Source: Enterococcus moraviensis ATCC BAA-383 (GTDB taxonomy: Bacteria; Bacillota; Bacilli; Lactobacillales; Enterococcaceae). From it: 64,000 nt of DNA. Location: positions 124,001-188,000 of the forward strand of contig NZ_ASWB01000003.1 in NCBI RefSeq assembly GCF_000407445.1, in the 5' to 3' direction. The stretch's first letter is position 1. The number at the start of each line of letters is the position of its first letter. Below are positions 31,108 through 42,698 of the stretch, one piece after another. The position numbers were made by a program, and so were the translations under genes. The notes below the pieces were generated by a model, which made no database searches, was not told the DNA's origin, and was given only the letters and a program-made list of their open reading frames with translations.

Positions 31108-33062
31108 TACTCTTTTGAGGGGATCAATAACCGTAATCCATTTAAAATGACCAACAAAGTACTTCCCTCATGGGCGATAACACCAATCGTAATATCCATT
31201 TTTCCAAGAATATTCAATGTAATCAGCAAGACAACGATAAACATTGAGAAAATGATATTTTGCCAAACAACTCGATCTAGACGTTTAGAAATCTTGTGTG
31301 CATAGCTAAATTTCGTTAAATCATTTTTCATCAAGACAGCATCTGCAACATCAATCGCAATATCTGTACCATCACCCATCGCAACACCGATATCTGCTGT
31401 TACTAAAGCTGGAGCATCATTGACGCCATCACCCAGCATCACAACATTCCCAAATCGGGCTTGTTGATCTTGAATGATTGCTGCTTTATTTTCTGGCATT
31501 ACATTTCCGACAACTTCATCGATTCCAATTTGACGCCCCACTGCTTGTCCTGTCAATTCTGCATCACCCGTAATCATTGTGGTATGAATTCCTTGTGATT
31601 TCAGATAACTAATTACAGTTTTAGCATTTTCATTAGGTACGTCCATCATTGCGATCAACCCGATCACTTCATTATTTTTCGCAAAATAAACGACTGTTTT
31701 TCCTTCTTTGGCATATTGTTCATTATGCGCATTGATTTGAGTATTTACTAAACTGAAGATTTCTGGTTTACCAATTTGATATGTATCTCCTTGGTATTCA
31801 GTAACCAGCCCTTTACCGATTTCATTTTCGACATTTAAACTTAGTTCTGTCTCGGCTTTAAATTTATCTAAAATCGCATTTGCTAGTGGATGATTTGCTG
31901 TTTTTTCCATTGCAACAATTAAATCGATACAGGTTTGTTCGGTTACTTGAGCTGAATCGGCTAAGAAATAAAAATCGGTAACAGAGGGTTTTCCTTTCGT
32001 CAATGTTCCAGTCTTGTCAAAAGCGACTGATTTAATGGTAGCTAAGTTGGCTAGATAAGAACCACCTTTGAACAAAACACCTCGTTTAGCTAAGTTAGAA
32101 ATTCCTGATAATGTTGCTGGCACTGCGCTAGCAGCCAATGCACAAGGAGAGGCTGAAATCAAGAACACCATACCACGATAAAAACTTTCATTCCATGACC
32201 AATTAAAAATAAACGGACCTGCTGCTATAAAAATCGGTACTAAAATCAAGACGACCGTTACATAATAGGGTTCTAATTTTTGAATCTTAGTAGCCGTCTT
32301 CGACAAATTAGATTGGGATTGATTGACCAATTGAAGGATTTTAGCAAAGACTGTATCACTACTATCCTTAGTAACTTCCATTGTAAACGTCCCAGAACCA
32401 TTGATCGTACTGCCAAATACTTCATCACCGATTGTTTTTTCTCTAGGAATACTTTCACCATTAATAGAAGACTCATCAATTGATGTTCGTCCCGATAAGA
32501 TCACTCCGTCTGTTGCGATTTGATCACCATTTAATACTTGTAGCTTATCTCCAATTTTTAACGTACTTACATCGACTGTCTTCACACTGCCATCTGCTTG
32601 AATCAAACGAGCTTCTGTTGGGTTCATTTTAAGTAGGTTGGTGATTTCTCTTTTACTGCGGCCTTCTGCATATTCTTCAAGAAAATGAGCAGCTGCAAAA
32701 ATGATAATCAACAACGCACCTTCTTCGTAATTGCCAATAATGGTCGCACCAAATGCGGCTAAGGTCATCAAGATATGAACATTCGGTACAAACTTTCTTT
32801 TTTCCTTTGATTCGTTGATTGTATCCACGATACCTTCTAAAATAATGTGATAACCGGATAATAGCATGGCACTGACAAAAAGAATACTTTGCAGCAGAGA
32901 ACCTTCATTAATAAAAAATGCACCAATAAAAAGAACTAATCCTGTAAAAAATAAAACGACAGGAGATTTCCCGTGACTGTGACTATGTCCATGACCGCCT
33001 TCATGGTCATGTTGATGGCCTTTTTCGTTTAAACAATCGTGATTATGTGTTGTTGTTTCCAT
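31107..33062 (-). CDS. P1B-4-type heavy-metal exporting ATPase
   Basis: Membrane pump that exports a divalent transition metal. 651 residues from ATG 33062 (METTTHNHD) with AGGAGG upstream. The N-terminus is His-rich (about 6-30, HNHD...HQHDHEGGHGHSHSHG), a likely metal-binding tail. Then six membrane segments, the actuator motif NGES (about 201-204), the intramembrane metal site SPC (305-307), the phosphorylated Asp D349 (DKTGTLT), GDGVND in the hinge, and HEGSTLLVILNGLRLL in the last helix. SPC plus HEGST is the signature of the P1B-4 group (CoaT, ZosA/PfeT), which pumps Co, Fe(II) or Zn. Upstream lies an ArsR/SmtB-like operator in the promoter spacer. Metal identity cannot be fixed. Confidence 0.92.
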   Translation of the reverse strand: METTTHNHDCLNEKGHQHDHEGGHGHSHSHGKSPVVLFFTGLVLFIGAFFINEGSLLQSILFVSAMLLSGYHIILEGIVDTINESKEKRKFVPNVHILMTLAAFGATIIGNYEEGALLIIIFAAAHFLEEYAEGRSKREITNLLKMNPTEARLIQADGSVKTVDVSTLKIGDKLQVLNGDQIATDGVILSGRTSIDESSINGESIPREKTIGDEVFGSTINGSGTFTMEVTKDSSDTVFAKILQLVNQSQSNLSKTATKIQKLEPYYVTVVLILVPIFIAAGPFIFNWSWNESFYRGMVFLISASPCALAASAVPATLSGISNLAKRGVLFKGGSYLANLATIKSVAFDKTGTLTKGKPSVTDFYFLADSAQVTEQTCIDLIVAMEKTANHPLANAILDKFKAETELSLNVENEIGKGLVTEYQGDTYQIGKPEIFSLVNTQINAHNEQYAKEGKTVVYFAKNNEVIGLIAMMDVPNENAKTVISYLKSQGIHTTMITGDAELTGQAVGRQIGIDEVVGNVMPENKAAIIQDQQARFGNVVMLGDGVNDAPALVTADIGVAMGDGTDIAIDVADAVLMKNDLTKFSYAHKISKRLDRVVWQNIIFSMFIVVLLITLNILGKMDITIGVIAHEGSTLLVILNGLRLLIPSKE

Positions 33063-33146
33063 TTTATGTTTCCTCCTTTTTGGTTGTTTTCTGAAAAAAT
33101 ACACTCTCGTTTTTCAAATGAGTAATCATTCATATATCGTATATTC

Positions 33147-33176
33147 ATAATACATGAACGACCATTCATGTGTCAA
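33147..33176 (-). promoter_or_regulatory. metal-ATPase promoter with ArsR/SmtB-like operator in the spacer
   Basis: -35 TTGACA (33176-33171), 18-base spacer, -10 TATTAT (33152-33147). The palindrome ACATGAACGACCATTCATGT (33152-33171) fills the spacer exactly; TGAA-N6-TTCA is the core of CzrA/SmtB-type operators. No arsR gene is in the window, so the regulator acts from elsewhere. Confidence 0.78.
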
Positions 33177-33211
33177 GTGAAAATCGATTCTTTTTTATTA
33201 CAAAAAAATAG

Positions 33212-33300
33212 AGCCAAGGCACAACTCTTCGAGTTATGTCTCAGCTCTTTAAACTCAAACAAATGGTCGGAAAAAACAATATGTGCTTTGTTTCGTCCCA
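33212..33300 (-). repeat. degenerate dispersed repeat serving as terminator, copy B
   Basis: Hairpin AGAGCCAAGGCACAACTC / GAGTTATGTCTCAGCTCT followed by A-run/T-run, then a poorly matching tail (ACAAATGGTCGGAAAAA). It resembles the first module of the other repeats. On the minus strand it is placed to end the peptide-binding lipoprotein transcript. Confidence 0.6.
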
Positions 33301-33305
33301 TTTCT

Positions 33306-34946
33306 TTAGTTTTTTTCTGCTACTTGGATATATTTAAAACTATAAGGTGAACCAAAGCTATGTTTTACAACACCACTGATTTTTTTATTTTGCAGTAACG
33401 CCGTTTGTTGTTGATAGATTGGTGCAATCGTGTAATCTTTTGCCAATAAACGTTGTTCTGCTTGAAGAAGATCTGCCCATCTTTTTTCTTCATTTGCCGC
33501 ATCTGTTTCAGAAGCTGCGTTGATCAATTGGTCGTACTCTGAATTTTTGTAATTAACGTGGTTCAATCCAGATGTTGAAGCAAACATATCTAAAAAGGTG
33601 ATAGCATCTTTAAAATCAGGCATCCATTGTCCAAAAGCAATATCGTAATCACCTGACAGATAGCGTTCTTGTAAATTGTTACTTGGCAATGTAGTGATTT
33701 CAAATTTGATTTCTGGCAACACTTCAGCAATTTGACTAGCCAGATATTCAGCTGTTTTCTTTTCTGTATCTGTATCTTTCGTTAAATAGACTAAAGTGAT
33801 GTCCTCTTTTTTTAATTCGGCTTTTGCTTTTGCATAAGCAGCTTGTGCAGCAGATTTATCAAATTTTTGTTGAACGCCATTTTCTTTGCGGAAATCTTCC
33901 CCTGTTTTTGGATTTTGAACGAAGTTTTCTGGGACAAAACCTGTCGCCGCAATCGAGCCATCTCCTAAGACATTTTTAACAAACGTTTCTCGATCGATTG
34001 CTAAGGAAATTGCTTTTCGTAAGTTAACATTTTCTAAAGGTTTTCCTTCGCCTTGATTAAAGCGAAGATAGCCCATTTTTGTATCGTTTTGATTTTGGAA
34101 ATCTGCATCATTTTTGTATTGTTTTGAAAATTCCCCATCTAAAACAACTCGATCTAATTCATCGGTTTGATATAAATTCACTGCTGTACTTGTTGATTTC
34201 ACAACAGTTGTTTGAATTTCATCTATCTTCACATTTTTCTTATCCCAATACTTAGAATTTTTTACGTACTGCCATGTATCAGAATTTTGCTCCCAACCTT
34301 CTAAAACGAATGGTCCATTATACAATGTTGTTTTAGCTGAAGTTCCATAGTCACTGCCTTGTTTCTCAGCAAAAGCTTGATTGATTGGGAAAAAGGTTTC
34401 AAATGTTAGTAAAGAAGTAAAATAAGGAACTGGTTTGATCAGTTGAATTACTAACGTATGTTCATCTGGCGCTTCAACGCCTAGTTGCTCGGGTTTCATT
34501 TTCCCTTGGTAAATAGCATCAGCATTTTTTATAGAAGAAACAAATAAACTAGCATAGGATGGTGCTGTTTCTGGCGTGACTGCACGGCGCCAAGCATAAA
34601 GGAAATCGTTGGCTGTGACAGGTTCTCCATTTGACCATGTTGCATCGTCTCGTAAAGAGATAGTATATGTTTGTTTGTCTTCACTGATTTGCGGTAATTC
34701 TTTGGCTACCGCCGGGATTGCTTCGTCTTTTTCGTTCAATTGGTAAAGACCTTCAAGGACCTGGTTTTGAGCATTGAAACTCGTAAAGTCTTCTTCTTGT
34801 GTGGTATCCAACGTTAATAATTCTGCTGGTTCGGTGAAGTGAACGACTGCTTTTTTCGTTTCATTCGACTCTGTTTTACCAGTTGAATTGCAGCCTGTTA
34901 TAAATACCAACAGCGCCAACGTGCTAATTGTAAAAAAATTCTTCAT
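33306..34946 (-). CDS. oligopeptide ABC transporter substrate-binding lipoprotein (OppA family)
   Basis: 546-residue surface lipoprotein that binds peptides for an Opp-type importer. Signal peptide with lipobox FITG-C (Cys about residue 19), followed by an SBP_bac_5 domain from about residue 40 (AELLTLDTTQEEDFTSFNAQNQVLEGLYQLNEKDEA) and motifs such as YTISLRDDATWSNGEPVTANDFLYAWRR. No permease or ATPase gene is next to it, so it is an orphan binding protein using an Opp complex encoded elsewhere. Its hydrophobic signal tail ALLVFITG has the size and character of enterococcal sex-pheromone octapeptides (see findings). Monocistronic or loosely linked to the osmC gene, which begins 36 bases upstream. 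Confidence 0.9.
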   Translation of the reverse strand: MKNFFTISTLALLVFITGCNSTGKTESNETKKAVVHFTEPAELLTLDTTQEEDFTSFNAQNQVLEGLYQLNEKDEAIPAVAKELPQISEDKQTYTISLRDDATWSNGEPVTANDFLYAWRRAVTPETAPSYASLFVSSIKNADAIYQGKMKPEQLGVEAPDEHTLVIQLIKPVPYFTSLLTFETFFPINQAFAEKQGSDYGTSAKTTLYNGPFVLEGWEQNSDTWQYVKNSKYWDKKNVKIDEIQTTVVKSTSTAVNLYQTDELDRVVLDGEFSKQYKNDADFQNQNDTKMGYLRFNQGEGKPLENVNLRKAISLAIDRETFVKNVLGDGSIAATGFVPENFVQNPKTGEDFRKENGVQQKFDKSAAQAAYAKAKAELKKEDITLVYLTKDTDTEKKTAEYLASQIAEVLPEIKFEITTLPSNNLQERYLSGDYDIAFGQWMPDFKDAITFLDMFASTSGLNHVNYKNSEYDQLINAASETDAANEEKRWADLLQAEQRLLAKDYTIAPIYQQQTALLQNKKISGVVKHSFGSPYSFKYIQVAEKN

Positions 34947-34982
34947 TTTATTCCTCCTGATATACTCGAATGCTTTTAGTCC

Positions 34983-35360
34983 TTAGACAAAAATCACATT
35001 TTCAACGACCGTTATTTCTGGATCTAATGATTGTATTACTGGGCAATTATTCCCAATCAATTTTAATGCGCGTTCAGCTTTACCTTGTTTTTCTTCAGCC
35101 ACTTTAATTGAAAAGGTGATGGCAACGCTACTCAAAGGCTTAGCTTGTTTTTCCTCTGTTCTTTCATAAGAAATATCTACTTTCTCAATTGTAAAATCGA
35201 TGTGAGAATTCGTTAATATTTTTTCGTAAACATACGCGCCACATGCACCGATAGAGGCCACTAACATTTCTACTGGTGAAAATCCAATCTCTTTTTTCAA
35301 CACCCAGTTGCCACTTTGATGCACCAATTCAAATCCTTTTTCACTTGAAATCAATTCCAT
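34983..35360 (-). CDS. OsmC-family protein
   Basis: 125 residues from ATG 35360 (MELISSEKGFE), chosen because AAAGGAG lies 8 bases upstream; a GTG three codons earlier is part of the site. The OsmC/Ohr fold is suggested by FSPVEMLVASIGACGAYVYEKIL and by the second cysteine in GNNCPVIQSL, the pair that forms the peroxidatic and resolving cysteines in OsmC/Ohr. Such enzymes reduce organic hydroperoxides; this small YhfA-like branch may act in another thiol role. Lies just before the peptide-binding lipoprotein on the same strand. Confidence 0.87.
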   Translation of the reverse strand: MELISSEKGFELVHQSGNWVLKKEIGFSPVEMLVASIGACGAYVYEKILTNSHIDFTIEKVDISYERTEEKQAKPLSSVAITFSIKVAEEKQGKAERALKLIGNNCPVIQSLDPEITVVENVIFV

Positions 35361-35486
35361 TTCTTCCACTCCTTTTCTTGCTTACCTATCTATTTTTATA
35401 GCGTTTTCTTTTATCTTACTATCATAGTACAAAATAGTGAAACATTATAATAGTTATTTAGTAGGTATGATAACTAAAAGCTATCA

Positions 35487-35520
35487 ATAAAAAACTCCCC
35501 GCGTTCAATTAGAACACGGG
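35487..35520 (-). terminator. terminator of the phosphoesterase gene
   Basis: CCCGTGTTC...GAACGCGGG (one mismatch) followed by GAGTTTTTT on the minus strand, 14 bases after the stop codon. Confidence 0.83.
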
Positions 35521-35533
35521 AAGCGGTCTGTTA

Positions 35534-36847
35534 TTAAAATTTTTGCTTCAATTGATTGTCATTTTGATTTTTATCTTGAATGATGGAATCAATATATTCT
35601 TTTAAAAATTTGCTATTTTTTGCAATAATTTGATACCCTTCCTCCGCTTTGAGTGTTTCAACTTCTTCATCTGTAATAAAGTCATTTCCAGAGAAAAAGC
35701 GATAATTTACTCGCCCCATGAATTCGGCAGCAGTATCTAATTTTCGGCTGTCTGAAACACCTGAATCAATCAGCTGGCTATAGCCCAGTCTTTTACCATC
35801 TTCAACAAAAAGGTCCTTGATATACTCAGAATAATTTTCTATTTTTGAAACAGAATGTGTATTTTCTTTTTTTTGATAATGAAATGAATTTCCATCCAGT
35901 TTCACCACACCGTATGCTTGGGGTGCAATTGAAAATGAGCTCGAGACAATTTCCGTTAGTTGGTGCTCTTTGATTGTTTCGGTCATGATATCTTGTGCGT
36001 GAATATGACCTGAAAAGACGATAGGAACTTGATAGTCCGCTAAAACTTGTTTAAATTCATCCGCATTATTGATGACAAAGCCCGTTGATAATAGGTTATT
36101 ATGTGCATAAATATTATGATGCATAAAAACCAGTGTTTGTTTTTTCTCTTGTTTTGCTTCTTCTAATTGTTCTTTGACCCAATTCATCGTTTTCCTACGT
36201 ATCGTTCCACCTGTTGTCGGTCTCGTTTGTGGTTGATTGTCTTTTGGATAAAGATTGGAATCAAGGAAGAGAAAATTGTATTTTTTGTTGACTGCCACTG
36301 AATAGCTTAATGAGCTTTTATCGTAATTTGTTGCATTTTGATACCCAAAATCCGCAAATATCTCTTTAAAATCCGCAATTGAAATGGAGTCCGTTTTTTC
36401 CTGCTGGTCATCAACGAATTTTCTAGCCCAGCCATCGTTGACATCATGATTTCCAGGGATAACAAAAACGTGGATTCCTTTATTAGTTAGTTGTTTAAGT
36501 AATTCTGCTAATTTTTCTGCACTAACCTTTTCACCATTTAATGTCAAATCTCCTGTAATGATCAACATATCTGGTTTTTGTTCGATTGCTTTAGTCAAAA
36601 ATGCTTGCCAGCTTTCTTTTTGATAATCGAGTTCTTTTCCAGCCGCAGTCTGTTTGATTTTTTTAAAAGCCACGCCTGAATCAGTCAAACTTTTATCGAT
36701 ATAATGAGGATCACTGACCACCCAAAATTCAATTGCTTCTTTTTGGAGAAGCGTTTCCTCTTTTGGCATTTTATCCTTGTTAAAATAAATGATTGTAGTA
36801 AAAACAACGAGTAGCCCTAGTAATATAATCCCCAGTTTCTTTTTCAT
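35534..36847 (-). CDS. membrane-anchored calcineurin-type metallophosphoesterase
   Basis: 437 residues from ATG 36847 (MKKKLGIILLGLLVVFTTIIYF), with GGGG 9 bases upstream. One N-terminal membrane anchor (about 5-23), then an extracellular phosphoesterase domain with the metal-binding motifs DPHYI, GDLTLNGE, GNHDVND, MHHNIY and GHIHAQD in order. A C-terminal helical part (about 330-437) is less conserved. Likely a secreted phosphodiesterase or phosphatase on nucleotides or wall polymers; the substrate cannot be told. Monocistronic with its own terminator. Confidence 0.88.
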   Translation of the reverse strand: MKKKLGIILLGLLVVFTTIIYFNKDKMPKEETLLQKEAIEFWVVSDPHYIDKSLTDSGVAFKKIKQTAAGKELDYQKESWQAFLTKAIEQKPDMLIITGDLTLNGEKVSAEKLAELLKQLTNKGIHVFVIPGNHDVNDGWARKFVDDQQEKTDSISIADFKEIFADFGYQNATNYDKSSLSYSVAVNKKYNFLFLDSNLYPKDNQPQTRPTTGGTIRRKTMNWVKEQLEEAKQEKKQTLVFMHHNIYAHNNLLSTGFVINNADEFKQVLADYQVPIVFSGHIHAQDIMTETIKEHQLTEIVSSSFSIAPQAYGVVKLDGNSFHYQKKENTHSVSKIENYSEYIKDLFVEDGKRLGYSQLIDSGVSDSRKLDTAAEFMGRVNYRFFSGNDFITDEEVETLKAEEGYQIIAKNSKFLKEYIDSIIQDKNQNDNQLKQKF

Positions 36848-36897
36848 GCATTGATTCCCCATTCTTTATTGTCCACTCTATTTTATGCTTTTTCACA

Positions 36898-36943
36898 CAA
36901 AAAAGCTCTCACTGTATTTAGTTTACTAAAATACAATGAGAGA
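36898..36943 (-). terminator. terminator of beta-glucoside module 3
   Basis: CTCTCATTGTATTTTAGT pairs with ACTAAATACAGTGAGAG, followed by CTTTTTTG on the minus strand; 18 bases after the GH1 stop. Confidence 0.85.
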
Positions 36944-36960
36944 ACCCCTTAAATGGCAAC

Positions 36961-40262
<3,302 letters not shown>

Positions 40263-40298
40263 GATAGTAATTCCTCTCTTTGATTCATTTTTTAGAAA

Positions 40299-40350
40299 AA
40301 AAGTGACCCAAGAAGAAACACTTATAGACTAAGTGTTTTTCTTAGGTCAC
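40299..40350 (-). terminator. LicT-controlled terminator between licT and PTS, module 3
   Basis: Long stem GTGACCTAAGAAAAACACTT with AAGTGTTTCTTCTTGGGTCAC (few mismatches), followed by TTTTTTTC on the minus strand; overlaps the RAT at 40345-40374. Confidence 0.87.
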
Positions 40351-40374
40351 GCCTGCTTAACCAGTAACGATCCT
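40345..40374 (-). promoter_or_regulatory. RAT site overlapping the end of licT, module 3
   Basis: Minus strand GGATCGTTACTG, loop GTTAA, GCAGGCGTGACC: a strong RAT match. The first two bases lie in the licT stop codon. The 29 bases 40345-40373 are identical to those at 41291-41319. Confidence 0.9.
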
Positions 40375-41209
40375 ATTGATTGCTTGATAAGCGATTTAAG
40401 TGAAGTGTTAGGTACATCAATTCATCATTGGAAATCGTCCAATCATATTGTTGGGCCAAAAATGTTTTGATTTTGACTGCACACTGATAATCTTGTTCGT
40501 ATTTGACAGCGATCAGATTGATCAAAGACGAATCCTCATTTGACGATACTTCTTTATCTAGCTGCCTTTTGACAAAGTAACGAATATGGGTAATGAAACG
40601 AGTAAAATCATAAGATGTTTCATCATATTCTTTGCCATAATGGTATTTAATAATGTCGATAATGCTTTGAATGATTTTGGTTGTCAGCATGGTTTCGTTC
40701 ATATTGCTCGTAGAATTATAGGCATTCACAAAATGAAGGGTAATAAAAGCGGCTTCCTGGTCTGGAATCTCAATGCCTGTTTTCTCCCGCATCATTTGAA
40801 CGGCTTTCAACGCAAAGGCATATTCTTTTGTATAAATTTGTTTAATGTCCCATTCTAGTGGCGAGCGCATTTGTAAGCCCTCTGCCGCACGATTTAAGAC
40901 AAAACCGATATGATCGGATAATGTCAGCAATATGGAGTCATCGATTGCTTGCTCTAATTCAGTTTCACCTAATTGAATAATATCACTGGCCAGTTCAATA
41001 TCTTCAATGTCGATTCTTGCAAGTAGATTATCTAAATTGCTGACGGAATTGTTACCTTCTAGAACAAATCTTTTTTCAATCAAGACAGGATCGATCACGT
41101 CACCTTCACACTTGTTAAAGCCGACGCCTTTGCCCATAATGATTTCTTCAACGCTATCATCATTTAAGATCAAAGAAACATTATTATTAAAAACTTTCAG
41201 TATTTTCAT
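40373..41209 (-). CDS. licT: LicT/BglG-family antiterminator, module 3
   Basis: 278 residues: CAT RNA-binding domain about 1-55 (MKILKVFNNNVSLILNDDSVEEIIMGKGVGFNK), PRD1 about 65-170 (LSDHIGFVLNRAAEG) and PRD2 about 175-278 (THIRYFVKR; LTLHLNRL). Flanked by identical RAT sites, one in its own leader and one overlapping its 3' end, so it controls both itself and the PTS/GH1 genes. Confidence 0.93.
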   Translation of the reverse strand: MKILKVFNNNVSLILNDDSVEEIIMGKGVGFNKCEGDVIDPVLIEKRFVLEGNNSVSNLDNLLARIDIEDIELASDIIQLGETELEQAIDDSILLTLSDHIGFVLNRAAEGLQMRSPLEWDIKQIYTKEYAFALKAVQMMREKTGIEIPDQEAAFITLHFVNAYNSTSNMNETMLTTKIIQSIIDIIKYHYGKEYDETSYDFTRFITHIRYFVKRQLDKEVSSNEDSSLINLIAVKYEQDYQCAVKIKTFLAQQYDWTISNDELMYLTLHLNRLSSNQ

Positions 41210-41241
41210 TGCAATTATCTCCTGTTCTTGACTTGAAAAAC

Positions 41242-41294
41242 GAAAAAAGACCTGACCATATCAAACATCACCAAAAAAAGTAATGTGAGAGGTC
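41242..41294 (-). terminator. leader terminator of module 3
   Basis: GACCTCTCACATTAC...AGGTC stem (GACCT/AGGTC plus partial inner pairing) followed by TTTTTTC on the minus strand; overlaps the 3' side of the RAT. Confidence 0.75.
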
Positions 41295-41320
41295 ACGCCT
41301 GCTTAACCAGTAACGATCCG
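41291..41320 (-). promoter_or_regulatory. RAT site in the licT leader, module 3
   Basis: Minus strand GGATCGTTACTG-GTTAA-GCAGGCGTGACC, identical to the RAT at 40345-40373 over 29 bases. Confidence 0.9.
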
Positions 41321-41328
41321 TTGACCAA

Positions 41329-41357
41329 AGTATACAACGTCTTATTTTCTTTGTCAA
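41329..41357 (-). promoter_or_regulatory. promoter of module 3
   Basis: TTGACA (41357-41352), 17-base spacer, TATACT (41334-41329) on the minus strand. A weak cre-like sequence TGTAAGCGTACTAT (41370-41357) abuts the -35 (about 11 of 14 positions). Confidence 0.87.
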
Positions 41358-41427
41358 TAGTACGCTTACATTTGGGCAAGACTTTACCTCACACATAACT
41401 TTGAGCCTTGTCCTTATTGATTTCGTG

Positions 41428-41760
41428 TTAGATTCGGCTTTCTTCGAACGAATAAATCCTATCAATTGTGTTCGCTAGTTTTTTAAACTGAACAAACTTT
41501 CCTTCACGAATATACTCTTTTCCATCAACGAAAAAAAGTAAGGTTGGCGCTGAAAAAATCAAATATTCAGCCGAAATTTCTTTGACTTTGTCTGCTTCCA
41601 CTTCTCTCAGTTCAATAGTAGGATAGTTTTTTAATAGCTCCATCAATTTGGGTCTAAGTGCATGACACACCGAACAATCCTCTTGTGATACATATAAAAA
41701 TGCAAGTGGGTTGTTCTCTATAAAGGTTATTACCTCTTGTATTGTTTGTATTTTTTTCAT
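41428..41760 (-). CDS. thioredoxin-like protein
   Basis: 110 residues, cytoplasmic, thioredoxin fold with the redox motif CSVC (EDCSVCHALRPKLMELL, about residues 28-40) and the cis-Pro loop FSAPTLLFF (about 68-76). The active-site pair CxxC is intact but the usual Trp-Cys-Gly-Pro is replaced, as in the YtpP-like group. Probably a thiol-disulfide exchange protein for a specific partner. Single gene, minus strand, between module 3 and the MerR regulator. Confidence 0.88.
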   Translation of the reverse strand: MKKIQTIQEVITFIENNPLAFLYVSQEDCSVCHALRPKLMELLKNYPTIELREVEADKVKEISAEYLIFSAPTLLFFVDGKEYIREGKFVQFKKLANTIDRIYSFEESRI

Positions 41761-41832
41761 AGACCAATCATCCTTTTTTAGTTGGCTAAATCATAGCACC
41801 TTATCAGGAAGATTACGATATTTATGCCCATG

Positions 41833-42600
41833 TCACTTACTCACTTCCACCCAGGTTTTATAATAATCTCTATAAAAGCCATCTTCGTCTTCTGCTGTCA
41901 TGATAAACCGCCCAATCATTGTACCTGTTTGATACCCATGTTTTTCTAATTTCTCTTTTATAAATTTGAAATTATTTTCTAACGGACTGTCTGATTTGAT
42001 TGTAAGTAAGAATTGTTTGTATTGGGGGTTCGTTTGCTCTGATTGTTGCCAAATTGTCTCTTCTTCCATAAATTCTTTGGGTGTTACCGCAAATCCGTAT
42101 GTGAGCTCTTTTTCATAGTTAGAGTCACTGTAAATTACTAAGCTTGATGGATTATCAATGTAGGTCTGCAATTCATCGGGATCTTTTAAATCAATTGGAA
42201 TAATTCGTTCGACATCTAGCGGCTCATCAATAAATTCTTTTTCTTTTAGTTCTATCAAACTCAACAGTTGATCTTTTCTGCGTTTTATTCCTTGCTTTTT
42301 TTTCTTTAGTTCCGCTAATTCTGCCGTAACGCGTGTTTCTGTTTCATCTAATATCGTCCATAATTCCTCTGGTGATTTCCGATAAAGATTGGTCATTTTA
42401 TTAATGGGGATATCGAGTCTGCGGTAAAAATCAATATCACTGATCGTCAAAATATCCTCCATATCAAAAAGCCGATAACCGTTTTGTCTATTTCTAGAGG
42501 ATGTCAATAGGTTCATATCGTCCCAATAGCGAATCTTCGATTTTGGTAAATTCATAATTTCAGCTACTTGTCCTACAGTTAATAACTTCTCTTTTTCCAT
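41833..42600 (-). CDS. MerR-family transcriptional activator of the ABC exporter (ChlR-like)
   Basis: 255 residues from ATG 42600 (MEKEKLLTVGQVAEIMNLPKSKIRYWDD) with GAGGTGAG upstream; the frame from 42630 lacks a site. N-terminal MerR winged HTH (1-70), a coiled-coil dimer helix (about 80-125, Lys/Glu rich) and a C-terminal effector-binding domain (about 150-255). No cysteine triad of metal-sensing MerR proteins, so it senses a drug-like ligand. Divergent from a two-gene ABC exporter whose promoter has the 19-base spacer and dyad of MerR-activated promoters. The arrangement matches ChlR-EfrEF of E. faecalis. Confidence 0.9.
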   Translation of the reverse strand: MEKEKLLTVGQVAEIMNLPKSKIRYWDDMNLLTSSRNRQNGYRLFDMEDILTISDIDFYRRLDIPINKMTNLYRKSPEELWTILDETETRVTAELAELKKKKQGIKRRKDQLLSLIELKEKEFIDEPLDVERIIPIDLKDPDELQTYIDNPSSLVIYSDSNYEKELTYGFAVTPKEFMEEETIWQQSEQTNPQYKQFLLTIKSDSPLENNFKFIKEKLEKHGYQTGTMIGRFIMTAEDEDGFYRDYYKTWVEVSK

Positions 42601-42636
42601 ACTCTCACCTCTAATTTTAATTATAAACAAAAACCG

Positions 42637-42667
42637 TTGACATTCAAGTAGCTTGAAGGTGTAGAAT
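42637..42667 (+). promoter_or_regulatory. MerR-type promoter of the ABC exporter operon
   Basis: TTGACA (42637-42642), 19-base spacer, TAGAAT (42662-42667). The spacer begins with a perfect dyad TTCAAG-TAG-CTTGAA (42643-42657). An over-long spacer with central dyad is the hallmark of MerR-activated promoters. Confidence 0.88.
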
Positions 42668-42698
42668 TCCCTTTGAGTCTTGAAAAGGAGGAATTTAT

